Assembly: GCA_014281115.1 (NCBI GenBank)
Contig: JACONQ010000011.1
Span: 124,001-188,000, forward strand
Length of the DNA stretch: 64,000 nt
DNA from: Laburnicola sp. R22_1
Taxonomy: Eukaryota; Ascomycota; Dothideomycetes; Pleosporales; Didymosphaeriaceae
Reading direction: 5' to 3'
The position numbers were made by a program, and so were the translations under genes. The notes under the pieces were generated by a model that searched no databases, was not told the DNA's origin, and saw only the letters and a program-made list of their open reading frames with translations. Shown piece after piece: positions 1 to 11,233 of the stretch (the first letter of the stretch is position 1; each line of letters starts with the position of its first letter).

Positions 1-1246
1 GTTTAAAATCCTCCACAAGATTTTTTCGCGAGGGCCATCTATTTGGCAACACTTTATTCTCTTCAAGAACTGTAGCCAGCTTAGTTAAGTCTGTGAGCTT
101 TAAAAGATTCTACTAAGCATTAGTTAGTACGTGTAAATAGAGCAGACAACTTACAGAAACGAGTAAAAACTTTTAAACCAGCCCTAATTCCAAATTAGAC
201 TTTTCTCGGTCCGCTACAACTGGGGGTAGATCTGTTCCCATGCTGGGATATTCGGGACACGGGAGTGAATTGGTGATGGGCCCTATAGCCTGCTTGTGCG
301 CACTATATATCTCTTTATACACGATTGTAACACGCTCTAAAAGGACCCATAAAGAAAATGGATTAAAGACCGTGCATGGACTACAGTGTGCAATATGAGA
401 ACTGTAGTTGCGAAAGAATTCTTTTGTGGCTAAGGTCTATAACATGTTAGCAGCTGGTAAAAATAGCAGGGGTTTTTTTTTAAACTAATGATAAGTTCTA
501 GTGTCGCCATAGCTATCGGACATTGGGATCTGTGATGCTTAGCTGCTTTGACAACTGGCGATATTTGACTGATAAACTTGGGCAGGATGGGCAGCCAGGG
601 ATCTTGAGTTCGCTAATAGAAGAGCGCTCTTTGTGGAGTAAACCTTAGAAGGGTAAGCAAGCACAGTTTTTGCTACTGCGAAACCAGAAGGTAAGCGGAG
701 CACCGTGGTGAAGGTAAAAGTCACTCTTCGTCCTGTTTTGCTCTTGTATGAAATTTTTCATTCGCCACTAAACATTTGCAGTAATAACTAGGGTACTGTC
801 ATGCGTGTTTATGCGATTAAGTTGCTTTACAATTTTTCCCCCCTTAGATAGGGAGTTAACAAGACGGCAACTAGACGCATAGGTGCCACATCATTCGACA
901 CAAAACACGGCAGATGCAGGAAATGGTAATAAGCGTGAATTAAAGTATTGTTCAGATCAAAGCCCTCAGCTCCATATTACCATTCTTGACAGCTAGAGTG
1001 CTCTACGTTATAGATCCACCTCTGTTTGGCGCGAGGATTTAGTACGCTTACATGATACTATATTATATTCCACACTATGCCCGATTAACTTAATGTGTGG
1101 CGTTCTTCCAGAAACTTCGATGATAGTCACATGATGGTTATTTAGCAGCCGCGCTGATTACTATTCCGGTGTCGGATTTTTATATATTCCGAGCATCTGC
1201 AGGAGAGCCATGACAGCTGATGCAGAGTCTTCTACGATGTCTATGC
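1..1246. other. No gene recognised
   Basis: I see no convincing coding exon, RNA gene or transposon end here. The only open frame of note, on the minus strand at 539-724, is short and has no recognisable motif. Composition is mixed with AT-rich patches. Untranslated or decayed sequence is the simplest reading. Confidence 0.5.
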
Positions 1247-1618
1247 TTACTGCATTATCGCGGTACCGCCCGTGCCCAAAGAACTTTGAAGTTCGTGCCG
1301 CCAGCATTCCTTGAGCCATTTCTCAACGTTTTCTCTGACTGCGGCGTCGAGGTGGGCTGATTGCAGTGACGAATCAATCGTGGTGCAAGAGGACTTGTCA
1401 TGGGTTGGGTTAGTAGGAGTTGTATCTTTTATTGTTGCTCTAACTGTGGAGGCGTCGAGGTGGGTTGTTAATGGCGGTGACAAATCAATTGTGGTGCAAG
1501 AGCCGTGAGTTGTTAACTGCGGTGACAAATCAATTGTGGTGCAAGAGGACTTGTCGTGGGTTGGGTTGGTAGGAGTTGTATCGAGCTTTGGCAAAGTGCT
1601 GTGACTCTGGCGGGCCAT
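1247..1618 (-). CDS. Hypothetical repeat-containing small protein (possibly only a first exon)
   Basis: Open frame of 123 codons from an ATG at 1618 in good context (ccATGGCC). The N-terminal two thirds is low-complexity, rich in Thr, Ser, Pro and Asp. It is built from an imperfectly repeated block (core TTPTNPTHDKSSCTTID) that occurs twice, with a shorter third version between. The C-terminal part (VEKWLKECWRHELQSS) looks like an amphipathic helix. No enzyme or binding domain is recognised. Near the 3' end the sequence CA|GTAAGC could be an intron donor, so the frame may be the first exon of a longer minus-strand gene running below 1247. I could not place a second exon. Function unknown. Confidence 0.4.
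   Translation of the reverse strand: MARQSHSTLPKLDTTPTNPTHDKSSCTTIDLSPQLTTHGSCTTIDLSPPLTTHLDASTVRATIKDTTPTNPTHDKSSCTTIDSSLQSAHLDAAVRENVEKWLKECWRHELQSSLGTGGTAIMQ
1362..1581. repeat. Imperfect direct repeat inside the hypothetical CDS
   Basis: A block of about 64 bp at 1362-1425 recurs at 1517-1581 with a few differences, mostly transitions. A shorter copy of its first half lies at 1471-1502. The repeat keeps the reading frame of the minus-strand open frame, so it lengthens the protein rather than breaking it. Confidence 0.7.
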
Positions 1619-4397
1619 GGTCTGCAGACAAAGATGACCTTGATACTGATCCGCTAAGCTATCATTTCGCTCTATATGTGCTCACTGTACATGTGCCATC
1701 ATGCACTATGCCACCCAGATAGCCATGCCTGTAGCGTGGCGGTCCCAACCGGTGAGGGACGAAACACTTGGAGAAGGGCTGGCCATCTTTCGCTCGCATC
1801 TGGGCTTCAAAAAGCGGGGCTCTTTTGCTTTTCAAGCGCATGGTTTCAACTAGTTCCTCCTTTAGTTTAAGACGAAAGCGGAATAGAGACGCAGCGCTGC
1901 ATGGCATGAACCCGGCTAACTTCTTCCGCTGTAATCTGCATGCGCATCCATCAAGCGACGCGCCGATTTCGGAACTTTCCCTAATCGGTATAGACGTACA
2001 GCGCGTCTTGCACAAACACAGCAAGTCAGTGAGCATTTTTGCATGCGCGGAAGGAGCAACACCGTTAAGATACAACGACGATACTACTACCCTGGGGAAG
2101 AAGATAGTAAGTAGGACAAAAGTTGCTGGAAGGTACTTAATTCAGCAGGTTTAAAAAAATAGTACAAAGTTCAAGCATTCTAGCAAATACACGATCCTCC
2201 TAGCATTTGTTGCTCTTACTCTCGAACTCCCAATACTTCCAAAAGGATAATGTGCTGAGGAGGTGGCGGTATCAAGCAGCTTTTAGTCATGATTTCGCGT
2301 CGCTTGTTGGACGCGGATGCGGATACGCCGTTGAGTGTGATTGAGGATAATTGCACTGAGGACGCGCATAATTAGATACTTCTCCGCGCCTGGCATAATT
2401 AATTGATATGTTGGGATACATTCTATGCAATGCTGCCGCGCGCTCTGTTGAACCTCCCTATCTCTAGTCCGCGTCTCAACTTTGCCAAGGAATATGGCGC
2501 CTTGGAGGTCTGCCTTAAGCATGCACTAGTTCAGTTGTGTGCTAATCTTGTAGGGTTGGGTTGCTTACAAAGTGACGAGAGAGGCTACTAATAGGAGCCA
2601 CAGTCAAGAAGCTTGGCTGGGAATGTTGCTTCTTCTTGCCGCCCTTAATAGAGCCACGCTATAAAGAGAGGATGGCACTTTTCCTGTCTAATAAGTGGGC
2701 CTGCGGTAGTCTAAACGGTATGATAGCTGACAGTCTATCTGAACAGTTTCGCCATCAGGGAGCGGTCAGAACTGCCTCTGATCAGCGTTCCCCGAGGCTA
2801 TTCGGAGGACAAAAAGATGCATACTATTAGCAACAACGGTCAGGGGAGCTTCCGCACACTGCATCTGGCCCTTGCACTAAAGACCAGGGGTGGAGGTCCT
2901 ACGCATAAGTACTCCGCTTGCATAGACAATGCGCAGTCTAGAACAGTTTACCACGAACTCGCAATTAAAGGCGCCATGTCCTTGTCTTGTCGACATGCCG
3001 TATGCAAAAGGTCGTTACAGCGTTCTAGGTGCATAGTTTGCCAAGGCTATTGCGATCTGTTTGGGTACGCGTGTAATGACTGTGTATGGATCTGGTGCAG
3101 ACTATGCTAGAAGGAAGAGATTATACAGGTATTTTATGTCAGTGCCTAATCTTGAAAAGCACTGATTTCTATAGTTACAGCGGAGGACATTGTCTAATAT
3201 TTGGTACCGAACGACGTGGAAATACAACAAATGAGCATAAGCAAGAGTGGCCGCCTTGATAAATAAAGGAAAATACATGTTAAAGATGCGTGGGAGGTTC
3301 TATTGTAAGAAATAAAGTCTTCACCTGTTTAGGGTTAAACCTTGTTAAGCTCTAAGCCAGCAAAAATGGCCGTCTTGTTCTTCAAGCTTGCCCATGAGTG
3401 TAAGAGAGTGTGGGCGTGGTGGTTGGGGCAGGATTTCCGCATTCTGCGATGCCCATTAGCGTGCAGAGCAAGAAAGACGGTCTAGTACTTACAGCTCGCT
3501 ATGACCCTTAAAAGTCTCCTTAGCACTAAGACACTCTAAGTGGCCACCCTATGTAAGGCAACATCTACCGAAGAAATCCCCGACCGCCCCTTGCGTGGTT
3601 GAAAGGAGTGGCAACATGGTGCACTTTTATGGCACCTAGAATGATCTCTGGCGACTTAGACTCCTAGGAACATTTGATAATGGGTTTATTGCGCTGTATA
3701 GGCTCTGTTTTATTTCACATAGCCTTAACTATGGCGTAAAGTCCCTTAGATATTTCCTTAAGTCCGTTGATAGCCCCACGAAGCTGCTGGAAGTCTGGCT
3801 ATACTAGCTCTTTAATAGAGTAGGTATATTGCTGAGGATATTGCTGAGGAGTGCTAGACCTATTCCTCTAAACTAATGACTTGATGCATATTTCTAGTCC
3901 CCGCTATCGAATAAGCAAGACACGGCTCACTTTCTGGGGAGATGGTTAGAGTTGGAAAGCTGTATTTTTGGGGCTGCGTACCAGATCGACAGGACCTTGG
4001 TGATTCTGCCCTGTGTCGAGGGTAGACACTCGCATTCTGGAGGCTGGGCGGTGAGAGAGCAAAGCCAATAAGGACTAAACGGATATGAGGCTGGTCGTGC
4101 AACCGGTGAAGGACTGAGAAGGGCGGAAGGGCGATGAACTGAAGGACGTCGCAGCCTTAAAGGACGTGCATGATATATGATTGGAATTGGCTAGCACAAC
4201 CGCTTAGGAAGGTTGGCATGCATCTTGCTTTTCGAGACTGCTTCCGCTTCGCACCAAGGCGATACTAATTAGACAATGGAGCTAGGCCTAACGATTGTAG
4301 CATGGGATCGGCTCTGCTTCCGCGGCTTGAACGCCAACTAGGGGAATGCGAGGCTTGCGCTATGCCGAACTTAGTCCGGTTGCTGAGTTGGACATTA
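1619..4397. other. No gene recognised
   Basis: Overlapping open frames of about 130 codons occur on both strands at 1662-2154, and shorter ones at 2283-2591, 2636-3110 and 3860-4102. None has a recognisable domain and none clearly wins over its antisense partner. No terminal repeats or RNA genes were seen. This may hold decayed genes. Confidence 0.4.
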
Positions 4398-4455
4398 TTG
4401 GCGCTATTCCCTATTCGCGAAACATTAATGTTTCGCGAATAGGGAATAGCGCCAA
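4398..4455. repeat. 58-bp perfect palindrome without loop
   Basis: Every base from 4398 to 4455 pairs with its partner around the centre 4426/4427 (core CATTAATG, outer ends TTGGCGCTATTCCC and its complement). There is no spacer. The symmetry stops exactly at 4397/4456. Such a structure could be two head-to-head terminal repeats, a tiny hairpin element, or a cruciform-prone protein-binding site. No second copy was noticed in the window. Confidence 0.9.
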
Positions 4456-4511
4456 CCCGCCAAATAGCATTATCTTTTGGTCCTCTCTGCAATCTTATCG
4501 ACACGACTGCC

Positions 4512-5952
4512 ATGGAGGAGCCAACACCAACCCCCGACGATCTCGTACTTGTCAACAGGAAATACCTCGACTCCCTCCGCCTGCATTGTTGTGGTTGCTC
4601 TGGTGTGGATAAGAGCCTGCGAAGGTTAATAGAAGGTTACGCCCTTATTCCCTATAAGAAACGAAAGAGAGGGGAGGAGAAGCTGGACAAATCGCGGGTT
4701 GTGTTTTTGGACAACTTGCCAAAGGCCGTTCGGTGGCGTGAAGCACAGATTGAACTTGTGGAAGGAGAGGAACGGTACCGGCGCGTTGTGCGTCATTTTA
4801 CGAGCGGCATTAGGATCCTAGGAAAATCCAGCTAAGAAAGCCTATAACTAAGAAGCGACCTCGTCGCTATAGGGCTAGGATTTGCACAGCTTACTAAGTC
4901 CTCTCTAAAATCTAAGGCGCTTCAAACGGCGTTCGCCCACTTTCAACTCCTACTCCTCCTATCCTATTGTTTGTTCCTTGAGAACAACGAGGTTTCTTGG
5001 GGAGAAATCGACGCAATACTGCAAAATGCTATTTCTATAGACGAAAAGCGCCGTAAGAGACTACTTATCCGGGCTGCTCGAATCAATGCGCTTATCTGCG
5101 ATCTTGTCCTAGGTGGTTGGACCCTCTATCGAGCTATAGAGCTATTTTTCTTAGACGCACTATCGCTAACACACCTTCTAGGCATCCGCGATGAAAGTTT
5201 CGAACATATCCTTCAGCAGCTTCTATAGGAGGAATATGTCAATTACAATTTCAACAATTGCCTTAGCGTCGAATTTAGCATTCCTATTCTTCTAAAGGGT
5301 CTCCTCGATTAAGCCTATCTAGCTAGTACATTTTCGTATGTAATCATCCCCACGATTAAAAGCCAGACTAATAGTTTGTAGCCTTAATAAGATATATGCG
5401 GACACTAGTTACGCTATCTTATTAAGAAGGCCTGGAACGATTCGCTCTAACACCAGCGCCCAACGATCGCTCGCTGCCAACACAGCGCACGTATCCGCCA
5501 AGCGGCCTAATAAAAGACACAAGACGTTTAAAGCCGAAGCCGCCATTTTAGAATTAACTCATACCACAATAGAGAATGCCACGGAGGTATGGCAAGACAA
5601 AGACCTCGGCTCTAGAGTCGTCGATTCGACCCAAGGCAACGATGATGAGGGATTAAATTAGCTAGATGCGACGGAGGCGGTTGGCGCCGATGTATTAGTT
5701 CCAGATACTTCGGATAGCCTTAGTTAAGAAGAGGGTTAAGAAGGGAGCTTGGCTCTAAACAGCCTGTTAAGAGGAAACGAACCACAGTCTGCATCTGCTG
5801 CCGATTTAGATGTTGGAGATGGGCATATGCCGAACCTTGACTTGTTGAGCACATACTTTAATCCCAACGAACCACTATCTGCATGCGTGCCCAATTTAGA
5901 TGTTGGAGATGGATATATGTCGAACCTGGGCATGTTGAGTACATACTTTTAA
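4512..5952 (+). pseudogene. RIP-decayed coding relic, unknown family
   Basis: A chain of plus-strand open segments begins 57 bp after the palindrome. The first (4512-4835, ATG start, 107 codons) is Lys/Arg/Glu-rich and is followed by a hydrophobic/helical segment (about 4847-5228). Then comes a segment around 5520-5952 where readable peptide (for example ATEVWQDKDLGSRVVDST) is interrupted by TAG and TAA codons of the kind RIP makes from CAG, CAA and TGG. The 3' end carries two tandem 30-residue repeats. The segments are not all in one frame, so introns or indels are also involved. No transposase or other domain could be named. A dead transposon gene or dead host gene are both possible. Confidence 0.35.
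5776..5952 (+). repeat. Two tandem 90-bp coding repeats
   Basis: Units 5776-5865 and 5866-5949 encode 30- and 28-residue versions of one motif (NEPxSA...DVGDG..., ending LLSTYF or MLSTYF). The second ends at a TAA stop. The repeat sits at the C-terminus of the decayed relic. Differences between the units are scattered substitutions. Confidence 0.75.
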
Positions 5953-6060
5953 TATGTTGAGTGAACTTTTAAGTTACATTACTACAGTATTTTCTCCTGT
6001 TGACTTGAATTAGTCTCCGTGTTTTTTGAATGTGGACATTCGTATTATGAGGAAAGGAAC

Positions 6061-6658
6061 CTAGCGTGGCACGACTTCAAAATGAACGCTTTCAAAAACC
6101 AGAGTGATCGAGTTAGAGGGCAATTCCGTTCCGCAGCTATTCGTCCTATTCACGTCGCTCTGTAACTGAAGGGTTGCTTCATTAGAAGCATCGTCCGGAA
6201 TTTGGATGATTTCGAAAAGCTCTTTGAGTTCGTTGGCAGCCTGTGGAATAGCTTCTCTAAGTGCGTCCATGGGAATTGGAAGAGGTAGAAGAATGGCGGT
6301 TTCGTTCAGCGGATTCCAGAGCTTGCCTTTCGCTAGGAAAAGTATCGCCGGCGGCCTTGTCCCCCCAATCTTCGATCCGGCCATGGTGCGTACCGCATGT
6401 TGCACATCGGGTGTCTTGATATACCTTAGTTATTGTCATAGTAGTACTAACATTCTGCATACATACCATTGTCTTGACAAGCTCATCAGTTAGCTTGTTG
6501 AAGTCTTGTGTCCATTTGTATTGAAACACTGATACGCCCTCTCGAGTGTGTACTCTTTTGATGCCTTCTAGAAATGAAGCAGTGCCTAGAAGTGGCGCAA
6601 CCTTGGAGGCAAGCGTCTGTAGGCCGGGTTTTGCAGTAAGAATCGTAAACAAGGACAT
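6061..6658 (-). CDS. Hypothetical protein, two exons, 181 aa
   Basis: Exon 1 is 6467-6658 (ATG at 6658, 64 codons) and exon 2 is 6061-6414 (117 codons plus stop). They are joined by a 52-nt intron (6415-6466) with donor GTATGT, an AACTAAG-like branch region and acceptor TCAAG. Both exons are in phase 0 and the join keeps the frame open. Exon 1 starts MSLFTILTAKPGLQTLASK and exon 2 contains a Gly/Pro-rich turn (KIGGTRPPAI) followed by a helical acidic stretch. I recognise no known domain, signal peptide or membrane span. A Ser/Thr-rich open frame lies upstream on the same strand. The intron model is my inference from splice consensus and reading frame. Confidence 0.55.
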
Positions 6659-6930
6659 GATGGATTTGCATCAAAACCGCCCTCGCTGCCCTGTTTCTGT
6701 GGTTGTATGGTGGGGGGTGTAAAGGGAGGTATGGTCGGCGGGTGACCTCAGAGACTTTTCAAGTCAAGTAGTGTAGTTAGACAATCGATGTGGCTGCTCG
6801 TTCCATCACTAGAGCAGTAGTGGGGAAGGCGGGGCACATTACGTCAGCGAAAGCTTTGCGGCGAAACAATGTTCTGATCTAGCTATGGAGGTGCAGTAAT
6901 AGAAATAATCCTTCAAACATTCTAACATAG

Positions 6931-7203
6931 TTAACTATTTGAACTAGCATTTCTATCTGCCCCAGGATTGTGAGATAAAGGCCCGAGATCCGCGTGTTGC
7001 CTTTCAGAAGCCCCTGTCAGCTCTAACGTGCTTGTAGGAGCCGAGACCACTTGGGGCACGTTCGGAGTGCCACTGGAAGTGCTGCCCCCGGTTTGGCGAT
7101 TGCCACTGTTGACTACTCCATTAGCAGACGTGGAAGCATCGTTCCCCTCGCGCGTTGGAGCGGTGTTTGAGGTGGTGCGAGAATCAGATGGGCCGCTTGG
7201 CAT
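6931..7203 (-). CDS. Ser/Thr/Asn-rich disordered small protein, hypothetical
   Basis: Open frame of 90 codons from an ATG at 7203 to a stop at 6931. The product is almost entirely Ser, Thr, Asn, Gly and Pro (MPSGPSDSRTTSNTAPTREG at the start) and is predicted by eye to be disordered. It lies about 270 bp upstream of the 6061-6658 gene on the same strand. It could be an independent small protein, an upstream exon of a larger gene, or chance. There are no recognisable motifs. Confidence 0.3.
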   Translation of the reverse strand: MPSGPSDSRTTSNTAPTREGNDASTSANGVVNSGNRQTGGSTSSGTPNVPQVVSAPTSTLELTGASERQHADLGPLSHNPGADRNASSNS

Positions 7204-8702
7204 GATGGACGGGCGATGCTTGTAATGCCGTTGAGGTGTGGAAAAATGGTCGAAAGTCTCTGCGCCAACGTGAATATACTATTGCCAAAGGGGCCGTTTA
7301 TTCTAACCTATGGTAGACACAGGTAACACTTCGTTGTAGACGCTAGAGAAGTATGCAATGGTAGTGCTTTACTAAATGAACAGTTGGAAACGACTAGTAA
7401 TAGATTGCTACCAACAAAGTGTTAGCCATTAAACCTCGAAGGTAGCAAGCCTCCTTAAGTTGTTCTCACCTTAGTCGCTTCTTTATGGCGCACAAGGGCA
7501 ATTGGTTTGAGCTGGCAAACAGCGGTTGCTGTAGAACGGACACTTGATAGTGAGGCTCTGCTGCCGGAGGAAGACGTTAACAAAGGTAACAGAAGGGATA
7601 ACGAACAAGAAGCTTGACGTAGTTGTAAAGAAGCGTAACAAGCGGCCGATGCTTTGCAGAATATGTAGACCAAGGGGTGGCTTTGAGGATAGAAGATGAA
7701 GAACTCGGTTTAATCGTAGACTTTATACGTCTCTTCCTGCACCCTTGGCCTATACGCCATGCCTTCCAGCTTCCTTGTGCAGATGTTCCACTGTTGACGG
7801 CAATGCACGCTGCTAGGCTTGATGAAGTCAAGTCGCGGGAGCATAATCCTGGACGTGTTTATGGCTTGCATACATGCGGCTAGTAGATGAAGAGACTTGT
7901 AGACAGAATGTAATTCCAGCGTAGATCTGACTTGGTTAATGAACTCGTTATTCGGTTGTATTCGAGCCTTGCGAACCAAATTAGGCGCTGCTCCTTTACT
8001 CACCCACTCTTAAATACTGCCGCTATCGCTTTTGACGAAGAAAGCTTAGCTGTCTCAAAGCAACACTAAGGACTACATGCTGACATTAGTAGAAAGTGTG
8101 TGCATATAATTTTCTTGTTTTAACTAATATATACATTCTCACTCTTCCCCACTAACTATGCGTGCTTGCGGCGTTGCCTGTCCGAGTATCAATACCTCTT
8201 TTGTTGTACATGCGGGTGGACGCACCACCCACATTATTGTTGTTCGAGGCTTCTGCAACTAGCATCCTGTTGCGCATGGCTATATCCCTGACCCTAATAG
8301 CGTGGATGGTCCGAGCCAAGTGAAAGCTGGATCGAGCTGGATCATGCACGTAGACCAGTCAACGGAGAACTAGAAATCATATCGTCTATCTTTGCATGAT
8401 TTCGCTACATTCGTACCTCCTTAACACGGTTTAGCTTCGCTTACTGCAGTCTGGTTCTGACGTTATACCCACTCGCCCTGACCACTTGCAAGCCACTGTA
8501 TTGCTAGACATATTTGAGACAGGGCTGCGATTTTAGCATACTGTATTGATCGCTACTTGTACGTAGAGTGCACGATACATGGCCTAACATTGAACCTAGA
8601 GGTACATTTTCGCTCCAAATTGCCATTGCCTTATAAAGTTTGTTTAGGACAGGGTGTTTCTGCGCTTGCTTATACTTTAATGTTTTAAGGCTACGTTCTA
8701 GT
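7204..8702. other. No gene recognised
   Basis: Minus-strand open frames at 7455-8003 and 8152-8349 lack ATG starts or recognisable motifs. No RNA gene or transposon end was seen. Possibly decayed coding sequence. Confidence 0.4.
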
Positions 8703-8916
8703 CCTATTATCCTATTATCCCATTGTCCCATTGTCCCATTGTCCCATTGTCCCATTGTCCCATTGTCCCATTGTCCCATTGTCCCATTGTCCCATTGTCC
8801 CATTGTCCCATTGTCCCATTGTCCCATTGTCCTATTGTCCCATTATCCTATTGTCCCATTGTCTTATTGTCCCATTGTCCTATTGGTCCTACTGTCCTAT
8901 CTATCCTATCTGTCCT
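8703..8916. repeat. 10-bp minisatellite (core TCCCATTGTC)
   Basis: About 20 tandem copies of a decanucleotide with core CCCATTGTCC. Units are near perfect in the middle and degenerate towards CCTATTGTCC, CCTATCTGTCC and similar at the right end. Because 10 is not a multiple of 3, all three frames stay open and produce false repetitive open frames on both strands. The motif is the T-version of the minisatellite at 10.1 kb. Confidence 0.95.
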
Positions 8917-10096
8917 ATTTATTAGTACAAGAGATTGCATATCCTTCTTGCTAAATTAATTATTATGCCCTAATTACTATATTATACTAAAGGCTAGAAG
9001 GTTGTAATTTATGTTTAATAGAGCGTTTCGCTTAGCTTTAGAAGCAGTTAAGAATTAGCTCGAACATTTACCTACCACAACTAATTGTCGATTCAGCATC
9101 TCCGCAACTGCAAGCTTATCCTTTCCTTAGGCCGCTTTACGGTAGGCATACTTCAATGCATTTCATGCTTTAACTATCTTCACGTTGATTTTCTATAACT
9201 TTACTTTTCGCCCCTTCCAGCCAATTCGTGGCTTAACGACCATTCGCGGGATAGGGGTTAGTGCGAAAGAAACGAGGCTAACCTCCAAGAGGGCACAATT
9301 TCGGCTGATTGTATCTTTCCTCGGGAGGCAAGTGCTCCTTAAACAAATTCCCGTTCTTTTCAAGCAACAAGCTGTCGCAACGTTATCGGTATTTCCCGAA
9401 ATGAAATTCTGATTAAGAAAAGGACTGTGCTGGTACGTCGGCCAACTGCCTTAGCCTCCCCAGCGAATCCAGCACTCAGCAACCGCACGCTCGAAGCTTC
9501 TACCAAAGAACAAATCGTAGAAGGTATCTTTCTTTGTCTTGTCCGATTCCCTGCTTCCATAATCCCACGTTGCTGACATCTTCAGAAGAACAAGCTTCCC
9601 ATTTCCTGGTACACACATTCCTACTCCTACGCCTCCATCTTCATCCACGCATGCCTGTAACATCTCGACATCCACCCGCCTCCGCAGGCTACACAAAGAT
9701 ATGGAAGCAGACGCACCTTGCAAAGCATGCAGCTGGACGTCCGAGCGTCAAAATTCCTGCCGCTATAAGAGCCATGTCAAGTTATTCTACAGCGCCAGCG
9801 ACCGCGGTGCGTGGTCACTAGGCTCAAAATACATTCTGAAGGAGCGATCACTGAATGCATCCAGGTGACACATGTGAAAGGCAAATCAAGGGCGCTACAG
9901 CCACGATGCTGCCCCCTGTTACAGCAAAGCGGAGATATAATATTGTCGGCTCTAGCACAAGATTTTCTCTAGGAGCGAGGCAATGATCAATGTCTTGCGT
10001 CACCTACGCCAAGAAGATATATATAGTGCTTGGCGTTAGTGCAAGGACAAAATCTGTGGCGCTATTAGTGGATTTGTTTAGGCAGCACCCTGCTTC
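8917..10096. other. No gene recognised between the two minisatellites
   Basis: A minus-strand open frame at 9451-9723 ends in a plausible-looking peptide (DTFYDLFFGRSFERAVAECW) but has no ATG and no recognisable domain. It may be the last exon of a gene or chance. Nothing else can be supported. Confidence 0.4.
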
Positions 10097-10350
10097 TGTC
10101 CTATCATCCCATCGTCCCATCGTCCTATCGTCCCAGCCGTCCCATCCGTCCCATCCGTCCCATCGGTCCCATCCGTCCTATCGGTCCTATCGGTCCTATC
10201 GGTCCTATCGTCCTATTGTCCTATCGTCCCATCGTCCCATCGTCCCATCGGTCCCATCGTCCCATCGGTCCCATCGTCCCATCGGTCCCATCGTCCTATC
10301 CGTCCTATCGTCCCATCCGTCCTATCGTCCCATCCGTCCTATCGTCCTAC
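10097..10350. repeat. 10/11-bp minisatellite (core CCCATCGTCC)
   Basis: About 24 tandem units alternating between 10-mers (CCCATCGTCC, CCTATCGTCC) and 11-mers (CCCATCCGTCC, CCCATCGGTCC). It lies immediately before the start codon at 10365 and is read through in frame from an upstream ATG at 9990, so two start choices exist. It is clearly related to the 8703-8916 array, with C in place of T at one position. Confidence 0.95.
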
Positions 10351-10364
10351 AATTCGTTGCTGCC

Positions 10365-11233
10365 ATGGTTGAGTCAAAGCTACGTGAACGGATCATCAAA
10401 CGATTCGAGGAAGCGCGAGCAGCGCTTGACAGTTACAAACTCGAACGATTCGAACCATACTACGATTTATTCCGGGAGGATGAATCGGACTTGAAGACAC
10501 GGTCAAAGCAGCGTCGTAGTAGAAGGTTAAGGGCGCGCGCGATTCTCTTGTGTGTCTACCAATCTTCGGGATATGAAGCGTTCGTGATGTGCACAATGGC
10601 AGTCACAATCACAATGCTAGGGGCAATGCCTACCAGCATAGTCAGAAGCATCAACAACTGGTGGGAGTCATCTAATCACGCAGAAAACCTAAGGGAAATT
10701 GCCAAAAACCTTCAACAAAGGTACCCCCTCCCTAGTTTGACATCTCACTCTCAAGACCACTCGCCCAGAGAGACCTCCAGTCCTATTAGTAAGTATCATG
10801 TTCAAGAATTGGCCCAACAATGATACTTCATTAATGGACTAGTTTACTTACATGGAAATAGTCACAGGAGACCACTCGTCGGCCGAAGTAATTGACGCTA
10901 GCAACCAGACACACAAAGAACAAGGTATATCGTGTCTCTCTTCATAGCCATGTACTCGTTCCAGGCGCTAATCAGCCCTAAGGCACATATCGCACCGTGT
11001 TGCAGAGAGACGACCTGCTCGGTTTCCTCTGCACAAATGTGGACCACACATCCTTCACCATAAGAACGCCTGAAAATGAAGATGAATTGCCATCGATAGA
11101 GATATCAATACAGATGTGCCAAGATCTGATCATGCACGTAATGGATAGAATGAAGGGGATAAATGACAAAAGCATTCAAGATTGCGGGAGAATGTATAAT
11201 ACCGTGGAACGTCCATATAGCATGCATGACTGA
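10365..11233 (+). CDS. Hypothetical protein, two exons, about 224 aa
   Basis: I chose the ATG at 10365 because its context is good (gccATGGTT) and it follows the minisatellite directly. An in-frame ATG at 9990 would add a repeat-encoded Ser/His/Pro/Tyr-rich leader. Exon 1 (10365-10788) encodes a charged helix (KLRERIIKRFEEARAALDSY), a basic patch (RSKQRRSRRLRAR), a short hydrophobic stretch and a second helix. A donor GTAAGT at 10789 and acceptor CTAAG ending at 10982 give a 194-nt intron that keeps the frame. Exon 2 (10983-11233) encodes DDLLGFLCTNVDHTSFTIRT and an acidic, Met-rich tail. No known family is recognised. Intron length is above the 42-52 nt typical here, so an extra small exon is possible. 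Confidence 0.45.

Noticed and set aside
8504..8959. Open frames on both strands with CPIVPLSH or MGQWDNGT repeats
   Set aside because: They are produced by the 10-bp minisatellite, which keeps all frames open; no start context or flanking coding signal.
8703..10350. CRISPR-like array
   Set aside because: Units are contiguous 10-11 bp repeats without spacers in a eukaryotic genome; this is a minisatellite.
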